From positions 6,955,501-7,019,500 of the forward strand of contig OW285196.1 of the NCBI GenBank assembly GCA_935421135.1: DNA of 64,000 bases. The letters are read 5' to 3'. The notes under the pieces are model-generated. The model saw nothing but the letters and a program-made list of their open reading frames with translations. It was not told the DNA's origin and did not search any database. Source of the DNA: Bugulina stolonifera (Eukaryota > Bryozoa > Gymnolaemata > Cheilostomatida > Bugulidae). This document shows, piece after piece, positions 39,526-52,289 of this stretch (positions are counted from its first letter, which is position 1; the number at the start of each line of letters is the position of its first letter). A program made the translations under genes and the position numbers.

Positions 39526-40053
39526 TACCCACATCTCATGATCACCGTTCATTGTTTTATATTAGCTAACAATACGTACACGTACATGTGCATGTGCATT
39601 GCACATGTACATAGGTGTATTTGTCTTCCTATGCAACACAACATGCATTAATTTTTAAGTAGGATTGATCATCTAAAAGAATTAGCCCACCTTACAGAAC
39701 ATTTGGACAAAGGACATTAATTCTACAGTTGGAGCCGGAATGTTCTATGATTTTGTTAGAAATATAAACATTTAGTAATGATTCTGACATTATGATTGTG
39801 ATAATTCTATTAAATAAGGATATTCCACCAGCTTCTAGCGTTCAGGCTATGTAAGTTTTCAAAAGAGAGACTTTTGCTGTGTTTTAAAAGTTGATCTATC
39901 CAAAATATATTGTGCAATTACATTTTGTATAAATAAGACTTCACCACAAGTCATGTACATACTGTATTCACTCTCTTCTTGAGAACTGCTGTACTATATT
40001 TAACATTATTTTACATATAAATGTACATCTGTAAGGCATGTACATGTCCTTAC

Positions 40054-40205
40054 CTGATGTGAAGTACCGTATGTACGTATGTACGTGTGGTGCTGTGATA
40101 TGCACAGTTGATGAAAATGCAGTAATAATCCTCATCATAAGCAGAGTTTAAATATACATGTAAATTTGTTGTCATGTCGCCCATGGCAACACGCTATAAA
40201 TAAAT
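40054..40205 (-). promoter_or_regulatory. Conserved promoter and 5'UTR exon, peptide copy B
   Basis: Donor CACATCAG then GTAAGG at 40054. The TATA-like GTATATTTAAAC and the block GGCGACATGACAACAAATTT match copies A, C and D. Confidence 0.7.
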
Positions 40206-40779
40206 TTCCATGTAAAACCATAAACAGTTTTCTGGGTAATCTACCATCACGAAGTAGTAGCACTAATTTTACAACTGTTACTGCCTCCTACCCAATCTCT
40301 GACTACTTTAATATAATGTAACATTTAGTCACTTTTCCTCGAATGAACCTATTAGCACTGAGTAACTCATCTTGGTTTAGCCTAATAGGCTTAAACTAAT
40401 CTTGTCTACCACACTTACTGGCACTAAATGAACAAGTCTACTATGATTGTGAAACCTAAGGCTGTAGCAACCGTAACAACAAAAACAGCACCAAACATGA
40501 AGACCCATAACTAAACCGGTGAAGCAACAGTAGCAATAACTGCAACAAAATCAGCAACATAATACAATGACAGTAAAAAACTGGTTAAACCATGGAACAG
40601 TATTTATGATAGAATGACAAATGAACGAACTACTGAATGTACGATGACTGTATATAAATATATTTTTATAAAAAATATATTTATATGAATACTTATAAAC
40701 TGTTGCTGGATATCCAGGGCTGGAATTAATTATAATTTTTGTATCATATAAATCTGATAAAAAGTTGTTCATCTTCCTA

Positions 40780-40866
40780 AGGCAGGGGTACATGACTGTA
40801 AATACTCCTAGGGGTGCACGACTGTATACTCCTGGGGGTACATGACTGTATACTCCTAGGGGTACA
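40780..40866. repeat. Short tandem repeat, three units
   Basis: Units of GGGGTACATGACTGTATACTCCTA with variants. Confidence 0.85.
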
Positions 40867-42709
40867 TCTCAAAACTCCAGTGAATACAATACAAGTTATC
40901 AACTTCACACATTTTAAAAGAAAATTTTATGTTGCGGACTAGTAAGCTCTGAGACTCATTCTCTAAAGCATAAACATGTGGGTGTTGTCCAACATCTCCA
41001 TTTTTTTCTAACAAATGGCATTGTGAGGTTAGGTTTGGTATCTGAAGGGAACATAACTGCAAACAGAATTTGCGTGCGACTCTCAATGGGTCCCTTGTTT
41101 GTTGCATGACTGTCAAAGGGTATTTAGGCAAAAATAGTTGGGAACTCTTGTGCTATGGCATAAACATCTCTGTCTTACTGTAGCTACATGTATATACATG
41201 TACATGCACATCACCACGTGTACCTGTGAATGAATAATAATAATTATTGTGGCATGTCTGGTACAATATATCTGTGTTATACAATACTGTAGTACATGCT
41301 GTTGCTATGGACTATGCTTGTCATAATTATTAGTATGATATGTCCTGTTACGGGTGCGCTGGCTGTTTGGCTACATTAGCATATTGTTGGCGATATTTGT
41401 GCATTGGCTACCTATGTTGCATACAATATATGTTGTATTTGAATTGCTTTCATGCTAAATCCAGTATGTAAAGCCTGCTTTTTGAGTGTGTTTCTTGGAG
41501 AGAATTCAAGTGTTTCTTCTTAAGTATCTTCTAATGCATGAATACAGCAAGTTGTGTTAGATACAGATAAAGTTGACAAGCTAATTAGGTGTTACAGAAT
41601 TCAATAGGACGTGTAGAATTATTCAAGGGTTCGGCGAATAGTTCTGTCAGTGAAGAAGTGTAATAGTGGAACAATTGAGTAGAGTTGGCTACATCCGCTT
41701 ATTGACTATTCAATCACTGTCATGTTCAAGTAAGTTTGCAAGTGAGTCTTCTAGAGATTTCCCTATACCAACTTCTAGGTATCAATAAAGGAACTTGCAG
41801 GAGAGACGAGTACAATCTGCACGCTATTAAGGCTTTTGGCGCAATACAATGCAGTACATGGAGGTGTAGAATTAATCAAGAGTTATGTGAATTATTTTGT
41901 GAGTGGATCAGCAAAATGGAGTTCGGGGCTGAACTACAAAATACAATGTTTAACAGAGCGGCATGGTGTTGACCTTTATTTTTTAAAGATTAGTAAGATA
42001 GCACAAATTCTTGACAAGAAAACAAAACTCTCTTTGAAGTTTTTTGGATCACACCTCGCATAGCAAATTTATCAGAATTAAATTCAGGTAGAACAGTAGT
42101 TAGCACAAAAGCATCAGTCATCCAACCAGAGCTAATTCACAAAATCGTGTGGCACATGTGTTTAAGTATCTGCAGGAACTCCTGCAGTTCTGAAGCATTT
42201 GCACAATGTAAACAGCTCCAGTAGCGAAGGAAACTGAAGGCGGCAAAATCTCCAGCAGAGCCATCCCCAGCTAAAGAGGTCGAGAAAGCATCTGTTGATG
42301 AAGGCTATTAACGGCACTGAACCACTAACATAACAGAACCAGATGTTCAAAGGTCGAACAGAGAACTATGGGTCTTTTTCAGCCATAAATGTACAATTTA
42401 AGGGACTTTTCAGATGTGTGTCATAGAGCTTCAATGCTACATGCACAGTGACAACCCAATGAAATAAAACCTTGTGATTGTATAGAGTCTACTTCCATGT
42501 ACAAGTAAAATATACAAATTTAAGTAGTACCTGGTGCTGGGAAATACACAGGTACATGGGAGATTGGAATATACATTATATGGTACTTGTTTCCAACACG
42601 GCAGTGAAATGGGCTGCTGACTATCAATTTGCAAACAACTTATAGACAATATGACGATAAACTACTATGCAATGGTTGTAGTGTAACTAAGAGTTGCCTA
42701 CACAATGCA

Positions 42710-43006
42710 AAATGGTAGACAACTCCAATGTCTTATTAGTCAATTCCATGGGATGCACAGTGTACATGTAATATACATGGACATGCTTTTAGACTATGAG
42801 ATGAGGGGGATTAGTATACTCTTACTGAACCATGGTGGATTTGCACCAATTCGTATTCAGATTATGGTCACCACTACAATCAGTTTTCTGTTGACTCCTT
42901 CAAGAATTTCACAATCCCCTCATCTCATAGTCTAAAGGCATGTACATTACATGTACACTGTACATCCCATGGAATTGACCAATAAGACATTGGGAGTTGT
43001 TTACCA
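42710..43006. mobile_element. MITE with about 100-bp terminal inverted repeats
   Basis: The left arm includes CAACTCCAATGTCTTATTAG and CAATTCCATGGGATG; the right arm is its complement ending at about 43006. The central 80 bp is unique. Confidence 0.88.
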
Positions 43007-43985
43007 GAGATAGTATATACATGTAATATTATTATATATTATTTCTGAAGTCAGAGTTAAAGCCTTAAAAGGTCTAAGTAGAAGATCGGCATTACCACTG
43101 TGATAAGAACTAGAAGAAAAAAAAGCCTTGTAGTATGTAGTAAGTTCAATAGGTCGCCATGTTTGCATCAGCATAACTTAGCTTGGAAAACTAGTAAAAG
43201 AGAAGACGGTTGCATAGCGCTTGACACCTACTTCTTGCTGCTATAAAGTAGGCACCAATTTCAAAATAATACAACTAACATCTGTATACTGTATTATAAT
43301 ACATTAATGTTAAGAAAATTATGTGCACCTTACAGTATATACAACATTTCATGCACATTGAGTAGCAGTAATTCCTAGTAGTTGTAAATGCTGCAGTAAT
43401 TGATTGTGATTGTGAGACTAAACCTATTCAGGTGGCGACACTGAAAAATAATTGAGAGTGCCACTCCCCCACATCTCCTCCTAGCTGGTGCACCTACAGG
43501 GTACTTTTTCCAACCATCCAACCACGTACATAATATGTGTGCATGTACAGTATTTCTACAATTTTATTGGTCAAACAAGGGGCCAATAATAAACCATTGC
43601 TTGACAAAGCTGCTGCATGCACGCAATACTTTGCAAGTACACTGTCTATAAACAAAAGATTTATTCAAATTCTGGGCTTGAACTCTTTTAAAATAGGTAG
43701 TATTTAAGAGAAACCTTTTTGAATAATCGAATCTGCAGCACTAAATTTGATTTCATTCACTCTGTAGTCATGGAATTGATATGATTGCCATCGGGGTGTC
43801 AGCAGTGATGGTTTAATATGCTGTTCTCAACTGTAATGTGGGGGACCAGATATGTTATTTTATTACATATTTATTTAAACAGATAATATTGTACATCATT
43901 ATTAAAATATTATAAAATTGCAATAGTTGCTGATTCTTTTGAATCATGAATTTAGGTGTTCCAATGAACCAGTTCATAAAACAAA

Positions 43986-44503
43986 TCAAGGCCCACAGTT
44001 TGACATGCAACGCTCGTAGTCAGAAAGACATCTCTCTAGCAAGTGAGGTGAGTGCCAGGAAGCAGCAAAGCAAGCATTACTGTTTGCCTGACACGCTGAG
44101 GAACAACCTATAAAAACGTAGACATAGTTATAATAGCAATAGATGTCCTCACCTAATTCCCAAACATTTTAAATACGTAAAATACCAAGGTCCAGGAGCC
44201 TGCAGCAAAACATGAACGCTTATTGAAATCTCAAGCACTAAAATTGTGATCTTTGTAATTTTCTATACGTTTCCTCTAGGGGCGGATCTAAAAGTAATAT
44301 GCATGTACATGTATGTGTAGCGATTTCTTAAATTTTCTTCTACTACTAGTGAAAGAATGTCAACATTTTGGGGTTATTAGTAACACAGTCATGATATACA
44401 TGTAGTTGAACAACTTACCTCTGGCAAATGGTAAAGCCGCTGTTTCCTGCCCTCTAATCAGAAGTCCCACAGCTACTAGGGTTATCATCAAGAACAATCT
44501 CAT
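43986..44503 (-). CDS. Small secreted six-cysteine peptide, copy C (intact)
   Basis: Exons 44503-44419 and 44107-43986 sum to 207 nt (68 residues). The first encodes Met-Arg, a hydrophobic signal core and a short pro-region ending LPFAR, with the donor at phase 1. The second follows TTTTTATAG. The mature part has cysteines in the symmetric pattern C-X3-C-X6-C-X13-C-X6-C-X3-C and ends two residues after the last Cys. Such CX3C pairs separated by a loop are typical of disulfide-braced helical hairpins, as in plant alpha-hairpinins or scorpion kappa-hefutoxin folds. Homology to those is not claimed. Inter-cysteine residues differ almost completely from copy D while the signal exon is conserved. 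Intron 1 is long and contains a SINE and a hAT/TRIM nest. The function is unknown; a secreted defence or signalling peptide is likely. Confidence 0.82.
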
Positions 44504-44608
44504 GGCTTCCTAAAACATAAACTTTAGAATGGTTCATGTTAAACCAAAGTTCACCAGCATAACAATTATGTGCAGTATATAGAGTTTGGTGCTAAAGAAC
44601 TGATGAGG

Positions 44609-44890
44609 GAGCAGCCGTGGCTTAGTGGTTAGAATGCTAAACCTTCATACTGAAGGTCTCAGCTTCGAATCCTAATAGCGGTGGTGTTAGGAAGAGCATC
44701 CAGCCACAATTGCTCCTGTGCCTCAATAGTCCTTAGAGTCATGCAAAGCATGGCTTCAAGGCAACTCCTCTACCCCTGCCAAAATAGGCCATGTCATCTG
44801 GGCCTTTTTTTACAGGGAGTTGGCCAGCACTGGCACCTGGCAGTGCAAGCTGCAAAGGGCTGGTCACGCCGACAAGTATAAGCCGGGTGA
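44609..44890 (+). mobile_element. tRNA-like SINE, family 1, copy 1
   Basis: A-box TGGCTTAGTGGTTAGAATGC and B-box-like GCTTCGAATCC are spaced as in a tRNA, followed by GGTGTTAGGAAGAGCATCCA, which also occurs in copy 2 at 48711. Confidence 0.75.
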
Positions 44891-45290
44891 GTTTATTTTC
44901 TAAGGAACTGAAGACGTGAAAAACTTCAACATACAATGTACTTACAATGTACTAACATAAGCTTAAAGGGGTTTTGCCATGTGTTTTAAGTTAGCATTAA
45001 GACGGCACTCAGCTATTTAGTGGCACAATATATTGAGTGCCTAGATATTTACTATTCTAGTACTGTTAGTCATCCTATGTTTGTGCCTTCCGGCTATATT
45101 TAAAACAACCAGACAACAACACAATGTATAGGCATGTAGAATAACGCAATGATAGTCGCCGTATAATTATAGTGTGGCCAGATGAAATACCGGACCTACC
45201 AATAAAGGCAGCTAGTTACTGCCAGCAAAAGGAAAGCTCAGTAAAATTCAAAACCTTGCACAAGTTATCCTACTGCTATATAGAGGTGGA

Positions 45291-47820
45291 ACGAGACAGC
45301 ATTTTTGCATTCGAGACGAGATTCGAGACACTACTTCCAAAAAATTCGAGACGAGACGAGACTGGGTTTTAGGATTCAAGGGAATTTTCCTAAAAAGTTT
45401 GCCAAATTTTATATATTTGCATGTTAGAACTCCAATAGTTTCACTTGCTACTCTGTAAACTCTGTATTTTATCATTATGCATTTCAATAAAAGGTGAACA
45501 GGAGGCTGTGAAATATATTGCTGTTATGGATTTCTCAACTGTTCATTCAACTGTCATTCCATAACCTTTTTCGGGATCTGTCTAGACACTTGCAGATCTA
45601 ACTTTTATTAACACTTCAACTTCTCTTCCACTTTCTCTCTACTTACTCTACTTCTTCCCTGTATATAAAAATCCCTTATATATAAGTATCTAAAATAGCT
45701 ACATGCAGCTAGAGCTACATGTAGCTAACTCCTATTATATAGGTAAAAAAGCAACAGCTTCCCTAGCCTTACAATTACAATACCAGCTTGCAAAAACACT
45801 TCTAGAATCTACCACATTCTCCCCTTCTAGATGAGGTGTGGGTATTACCTACACCTACATCTATAAACACAATGGATAACCTGATCATAAAAAGTAGAAG
45901 AAAGTTCTAGTATATGTCCATTAGTTTTAAAACTTAGTTTCTATACAATTGTCTTGTCTGGTCTTTAGCATCAGCGGTAGCAGATACAAAGATATTCCTT
46001 TGCCTCCTCAATATTATGGACATCACACTTGTGCTCACTCCGATGTTAGTAGTATACGTCCCACAAATAGAAGGTTAGAGGCTCCTATAGGTTGCATTAT
46101 ACCATTCTACAGTAGACACTGGATACACCATCTGAACATCACACCAGTGCTCTCTTCAATGCAAGCAGTATCAGTCCAACCAAGCAGAGGTTTAGAGGCT
46201 CCTATAGGTTGCATTAAACCGTGTTAAGCTACAGTAGACTTTGGATATGCCAGCTGAACATCAATATATAGTAGGCAACAGACAAGTACTCCTTAGTTAG
46301 AAATCTCCGTTTTATACCATTGTCCTGTTTTGTCTTTAGCACCATTAGTAGATACAAGTGATTCTCGTGTCTCCTCCATATGTTTGAACATCACACCTGT
46401 GCTCATTTCGATGTTAGTAGTATACGTCCCACAAATAGAAGGTTAGAGGCTCCTATAGGTTGCATTATACCATTCTACAGTAGACACTGGATACACCATC
46501 TGAACATCACACCTGTCCTCACTTCAATGTTAGTAGCATCGATTCCACAAATAGAAGGTTAGAGGCTCCTATAGGTTGCATTATACCATTCTACCGTAGA
46601 TTCTGGATGCACCATCTGAACGACGAGATATAACAGACACCAACAAACAGTACTCATGAAATTAAAATAATTACAAAAACTAAAATAAATACATAACACA
46701 ATAATTTCTATCTAATTGTCATTAGAGAGAAAGTATCCTCCAGCTTCCTAGCTCAATGCTCCTAGGTGTAGATCCTGATGAGCTATACACAGCTTGATAG
46801 GCTATGGCATAAACACCACGCTCACGCTGGACTCTTACAAGATAGTCTACCCTATCCATCTAAGCATGACTTTCCATAGAGTTGTAAGTGTTAGAGAGAA
46901 AGTATCTTCCAGCTTCCTGGCTCACTACTCCTAGGTGTAGATCCTGATGAGCTATACACAGCTTGATAGGCTATGGCATAAACACCATGCTCACGCTGGA
47001 CTCTTACAAGATAGTCTACCCTATCCATCTAAGCATGACTGTCCTAGTCAGTCGGTGTAATACGAGTTGTAAGTGTTGAGCAGTTAGAGTGTTTAGACCG
47101 GAATCCCACTGCTGCCACTTCTCTTCCACTTTCTCTCTACTTACTCTACTCCTCTTTTCTCCTCTACTGTATATAAAAATCCCTTATATATAAGTATCTA
47201 AAATAGCTACATGCAGCTAGAGCTACATGTAGCTAACTCCTATTATATAGGTAAAAAAGCAACAGCTTCCCTAGCCTTACAATTACAATACCAGCTTGCA
47301 AAAACACTTCTAGAATCTACCACATTGCACATGTATTCCATGCACATTACATTGCATGTACATACTACATGGGTACTAAAATAATAATGTAATTTGACAA
47401 ATTAGTATGGAGTTATGTTTCCTTTAATGAAATAAGCTCATGAGTAGACAACTTTTGGTAAGGACATGACATTGCATTATGGGAGTGGTGATTGACAGTC
47501 GTTAGTAATTCTGTATGACTTGCCGTGATTGACTAGTAGCTCAGAGTTAGCTGCAGTGCTATTACTAGGAAATTAGTGCTGGGAATGCACATGTACGTAG
47601 TATTACTAAATAATTTGAATGATAATTTTCTATTTGATAGATTTATTGTTGATTAGCAATTAATTGTGTCTTATTATTAATTTATTATAAATATTAAATA
47701 AAAATTATTAACTGCTATTAGTTTTCCAGTCTCGAATACTCATTGCCATCTCGAGACGACTTTCGAGACAAGACAAGTCGATACGAGACTCGAGAAATCT
47801 CGAGTCTCGTTCCACCTCTA
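45291..47820 (+). mobile_element. Non-autonomous hAT-like element, copy 2, with nested LTR insertion
   Basis: It starts TAGAGGTGGAACGAGAC and ends GTCTCGTTCCACCTCTA, with perfect 8-bp target duplications CTGCTATA at 45283-45290 and 47821-47828. Without the nested insert (45522-47328) it is 723 bp, matching copy 1 at 15307-16030. No transposase frame. It lies in intron 1 of peptide copy C. Confidence 0.93.
45522..47324 (+). mobile_element. TRIM-like non-autonomous LTR element nested in the hAT copy
   Basis: The left LTR, 45522-45816, begins TGTTATGG and ends CTACCACA. The right LTR matches its last ~200 bp (47117-47324), but its 5' part differs. TTGC flanks both sides (45518-45521 and 47325-47328). 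LTRs contain GTATATAAAAATCCC, a TATA-like box. The interior has no polymerase or gag frame, only tandem repeats: four copies of a block with AGGCTCCTATAGGTTGCATT (46073-46620) and two copies of a roughly 168-bp block starting GAGAGAAAGTATC (46725 and 46893). Confidence 0.85.
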
Positions 47821-47967
47821 CTGCTATATTGGTAAATCCTGTGAAATCATTTGTTCACTACTGTACTCTTTCTATGCAAACAGTTGAATTCCACAATTTT
47901 CTCTATATGACATGTCAAACCTACATAATATTACTGCATGCAAATTATATATTATTAGAGCCCTTAC

Positions 47968-48120
47968 CTGATGTGAAGTAAACTACTGTATGTATGACTA
48001 GTAAGTGTGAGCTGTACAGTTGATAGAGCTTTAGTAAAGATTCTCATCATAACCAGAGTTTAAATACAAACTTGTTGTCATGTCACCAATGGCAACATTC
48101 TATGAATAGTATTCCACGTA
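47968..48120 (-). promoter_or_regulatory. Conserved promoter and 5'UTR exon, peptide copy C
   Basis: Donor CACATCAG then GTAAGG at 47968. TATA-like TTTGTATTTAAACTC and the upstream block GACATGACAACAAG are shared with the other copies. Confidence 0.72.
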
Positions 48121-48710
48121 AAACTACATGTATAAATAGACATGGATTAGTAGTCTTCTAATAAAGACCATACCATCACAAATAGTAATATTGATGTCTA
48201 TGGTAGTGACAACATCCTATCTAATCTTTGCCTGTTGCAATATACATTGATCACTTTTCATTTCAAATAAACCTGCTAAAACTCTATGATTAATCCTGAC
48301 ATTGCTAAAATAAGCTTACAAGTACTACACAAATAGAGCTACCTTTACTACATGTATTATGCACATGAATTTATTGAGAAACCAAAAGCTGTAGCAACTA
48401 CATGTACAATAGCAGCACTGAACGTGGAGACCCATGATAGCACAGTGCATAATGATTGAAGGACCAATGAACAAACTACTGTGTGTAAAGCTTAAGGATC
48501 AATGTGTATATGATGTACATGTATACATATATATATAAACAACCAGTTTCTATCTACTCTGGGTTTGTGTTACATAATACATTTTAAGTTGCAATCTAGG
48601 GATATTTATGCGCTGGCGTTAATCTGTAGCACAGAATATATTTTAAAACGAGTCACAAATAAAATTGCTTAATTTTGTCTTTATGGTGTCATATGAGCTT
48701 CATGCAAAAG

Positions 48711-48910
48711 GGCAGTCATGGCCTAGTAGTTAGGGCTTTGAACTTCTATATGGGAGACCCAGGTTCAAATACACTAAATGATCATTGCTGGTGTCAGGAA
48801 CAGCATCTAGCCTTAAAATGATACTGTGCCGCATAGCAACTTTGCCATTGGTAAAGTGCCCCTCCCCACCCAAACTAGAAGAAAATGCAGATCTCTTTAG
48901 ATTACTGCTT
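48711..48910 (+). mobile_element. tRNA-like SINE, family 1, copy 2
   Basis: A-box TGGCCTAGTAGTTAGGGC and B-box GGTTCAAATAC, followed by GGTGTCAGGAACAGCATCTA, match copy 1 at 44609. Confidence 0.75.
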
Positions 48911-49694
48911 TCTTATCTTGAATGAATGGTGCGAAGAATTTCTATTGACATCCACCACAATACTAAACTGATAATCACCATATTATACTACTAGGAACTG
49001 AAATACATTGTTAGTATCATCGTATAACAAATGGTGTTTGTAGAATGAGGTGGATGCATTGTGTTAATGTGCATCAAATAAAAGAAGTCAAAAAATTTAC
49101 ATGTAAAGTAAACTTCCATTCAAATTTAGTCACACTATTATTTTCTAATTACTGATATTTACAAAACAATCATGTCAGGGATTTACGATATTGTTTATTG
49201 TCATTTATTTGGCTTCAAATTTACGGATGTAACTGCATATTTAATTTCATGCTGGTAGTATTTACTAAAATTAAATTTGAAAACTCAGAAATAGAACTTG
49301 TTTTCTTATAATTAGCAATGACAACCCAGTGACACTTGAATGACACGTCCTGCCACACAGTGACACAGAGAGCCAATACCACTACTCATGTTTACCCATA
49401 TTTATGATAATCACTAGCTCTAGATCTCTTTATTGAATATAAGAGCGTTATCGATATGATCCGAATGTTCACAGGCATCTTATTTATATGAGACGTCTTT
49501 ATGTATTTTCATCTACATTGCACCCCTTATCGAGGCACTATCAGCACCATGTTTCTAATTCATAAATTTAGCCAGGAACGGTCAATATTCTCAACCTGAC
49601 TGGACACATTTGAATTCATCTCCACATGACAAGGGTTCTCACTCTATTACAGATGATTGTAGTGCTGCTAGTACAATAGATTAGACTCACTCAC

Positions 49695-49867
49695 TATTTT
49701 ATTGTTCTGACACTGTGATAATAACACAAGAATAGTTTGTAGAGTTTGAGGTACTGGTTCCTCTGCCAGATGCTTCCATATCCCACTAGATACAGTAGAT
49801 ATAAACATTGCTGCTGATGGTTGCGATGGTTCACATGGGGTACAAGCACTCTTGTTGCCTACCATAT
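49695..49867 (-). CDS. Possible isolated exon of an unknown gene
   Basis: A minus-strand segment bordered by CTTTCCTAG and a donor GTGAGT keeps a 57-codon open frame with coding-like composition, including SSGIWKHLAEEPVPQTLQTI. No partner exon was found nearby, so it may be a chance ORF or a relic. Confidence 0.28.
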
Positions 49868-49904
49868 CTAGGAAAGTTTGTATACTTGAAATGTAAATAC
49901 ATAA

Positions 49905-50145
49905 TTGGCGTTTTTGGAAACTGCACTAGTTCATGTGGGACTGTTTTTTTTATTATCCCGAATGACTTGAGCGTTCAGGCATGACTAATGCTTGATTTGA
50001 AAGGGCTTCCCCTTGTTTACAATAAATATTATTACCAGGCAAGCCTAACCTAGTGTTAATAGCTGGTGTTATATTATAGAATAAAATAAATTGTTTTTGC
50101 CGCAGATTGCTATTTATAAGCTTGCACGGTACAATGTCGGAATAT
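49905..50145. repeat. Interspersed repeat R240, copy 3
   Basis: It shares AATAAATATTATTACCAGGC and TTGCCGCAGATTGCTATTTA with the copies at 14740 and 36310. Confidence 0.78.
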
Positions 50146-51654
50146 GCTTAGTATGTATGTATGTATGTAAGTGTTGGGAGCTAGAATTCCTACTTTCTGT
50201 TGTTATATTATCTAAATGTACATGTAAGTCCAAGTCCTATTTGGTTGTGCTCTTAGAGCTATGCTTTTTTGCAATAGCTTTAATAAGCAGACATGTTTTG
50301 CTAGGAGAGGTTTCTGTCTGCATATAGGTGTATGTACATGTGCATATGTAATTGTTGGGCTACAAATAACCTCAGGAGAAGAATATAGCAGTGTCTGCTA
50401 ACGGTAGGAACTGACACTTCCCTTAAATTCATGTGCATGTACACGTATTTAACTAAACATAAATATGCCTAGTAGTAGCTGAAACATATAGAGAAAAACA
50501 CCAATATACATGTACATTGCTAGCAAAAATTGACAAAATTGTTGTATGCCGCTCTACATGTATTTTGGTTCTTTACTTATGAGTGTGCCATTATTTGAAT
50601 CTACTGCATATGTACACATATTGGATCGCTAATTTGTGAGTCAGTCAATTTCAGTGTGTAAGTAATATGTACTTTTGGTAATATGCCTACAACCATGTGG
50701 TTACTTTGTACTAAATACATTTGTACATCTACACTGTATAGGTAATTACTCCACGCACCACCTGTATACAAACATGTATATGTAGCATTGGTGATGTAGA
50801 CAGTTACACAGGGTAGCGCTTTGCAAACCTGCTAACATGCCAACTGAATAATAGTATTTAATTTATTGAAATAATGAATATTGTACTGTCCAGACAAGAA
50901 CTATAGACATAGCTGTGCTAAATTGCCTAACTAAAAACCTGTTATTATTCTCATACATGTATATTTATGTAATAACTTAATTATGTATACCATATCTTAT
51001 AGTTACCTGGTATCAAATTACTATGTGTAGCTACCCTCTTTAACTGAGGCCGACTTCTCAGAATCTCCTGTAATTAATTTTGCACTTGTTTTACATGTTG
51101 TTTTAAGCATCTTTTGTTTGGGGCCTACCCATGTTAGGTCGGGCCTCGGCCATTGGTTGCCATCAGTGCTTTTTTGTAAGATCAGTTGAGGGGGCTCCCT
51201 ACTAATTTCAGGTGCCCTCCTCTCTCACCTTTTCACACGTTACACAGCACTCTTATTCCATTCACTTGATATTTTATATAACTCATGGTTAAAATTTTGA
51301 GGATTTTGCTTCCATTTATTACATTTACATTATTGTGTTATCACTTTGTAATTAAACTACAAACAATAAAATTGGGAGTAGCTCTGCACAGAAGTTATGC
51401 AGGTGTAAAAAGGTATCTTTCACGATAACTTCCAGATTACAAATTTGCAAAGCATAATGTCGTAGGGTGTTAGCGGGGTTGGCCATTTTTTCATAATATG
51501 TGATGTTTTTATGCAAGGAATTTGACTTTTGAGCAGTCAGAGACTTGTTTCACATCCATGAAAACACCTGCTTAAAAGCCAAATATCTTGCATAAAAAAT
51601 ATCATATATAAAAGACCCTATATAATACAGCAAGGCGGCTGTAATATGAGGGGT

Positions 51655-51880
51655 GCCCTGTGTGCAGTCGGCTCAGAGCATATTTACTGTTCACCAGCAA
51701 AGCTTGCTTTTTTATGTTGCTGAGCTAGTGTAGTGGGTAGCATGTTCTGTTCACTGTGCTAGGCAATTAGGTGATGTATATGTATAAGTCCTGGATTCAA
51801 TCCCAATTAGGAACTGGCAATTTCAGAGATGTCAAACAGGTCTCTGATTGCTCAAAAGACTAAAAAATAGCACTTAGTAT
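51655..51880 (+). mobile_element. tRNA-like SINE, family 2, copy 2
   Basis: TGTAGTGGGTAGCATGTTCT (A-box-like) and GGATTCAATCC (B-box) match the copy at 32676. Confidence 0.65.
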
Positions 51881-51899
51881 TGACTCGGGAGTGTATGGG

Positions 51900-51985
51900 C
51901 CGTCTTGGTTAACTAGATAACTACAAGTACTGCTTGATCTTCCATGTAATACAGAAGGCTTAGTACCACTCATAGTCTCTTCCCT
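51900..51985 (+). mobile_element. Degraded fragment related to solo LTR family 1
   Basis: CGTCTTGG, GATCTTCCATGTAATACAGAAGGC and CCACTCATAG parallel the 3' part of the LTRs at 10351 and 56191. It is short and diverged. Confidence 0.5.
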
Positions 51986-52289
51986 TTTTGTACTGTTCCT
52001 CAACCTCATAGACACAGTTCAGCATAAACATTAAATGTTTCATACATGTAAATATATAATTATTATGCACATAGTCCTGGAATAAGCAGTATTGTGGCTT
52101 TCTGTTGCAAGAATATCTTCTGTGAAGCTTCCTATATACAGTGGATGCATTATTGTTGCTATAAAACATATTCCCCTCGTTTTTGTCAGATGTTTATTTT
52201 GTCAAATCACATATAAATATCCAGCTCTGTGGTTAAAAATGAATACTTTTGTAAGTAATTCACTTCAACTGATCTGGGCGAGTACCATC

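Larger units (their letters stand above)
40206..43985. other. Spacer between peptide copies B and C
   Basis: No gene is accepted. It holds a 27-bp tandem repeat (about 40780-40865), R130 copies (about 41550-41690 and 41785-41930) and a MITE at 42710-43006. Confidence 0.55.
48121..52289. other. Spacer between peptide copies C and D
   Basis: It contains a family-1 SINE (48711), an R240 copy (49905), a possible stray exon (49695-49867), a family-2 SINE (51655) and a fragment resembling the solo LTR (about 51900-51985). Otherwise nothing recognisable. Confidence 0.5.

Noticed and set aside
41736..42063. Plus-strand ORFs of 75-78 codons
   Set aside because: They fall in one copy of a repeat whose other five copies are not open in the same frame.
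42162..42350. Minus-strand ORF with several cysteines and a tryptophan pair downstream of peptide copy C
   Set aside because: It does not fit the family cysteine spacing in any frame, and the true copy C cysteine exon is at 43986-44107.
44609..48910. Possible tRNA genes
   Set aside because: A and B boxes are present, but the acceptor stem and anticodon arm do not fold; they are SINE heads.
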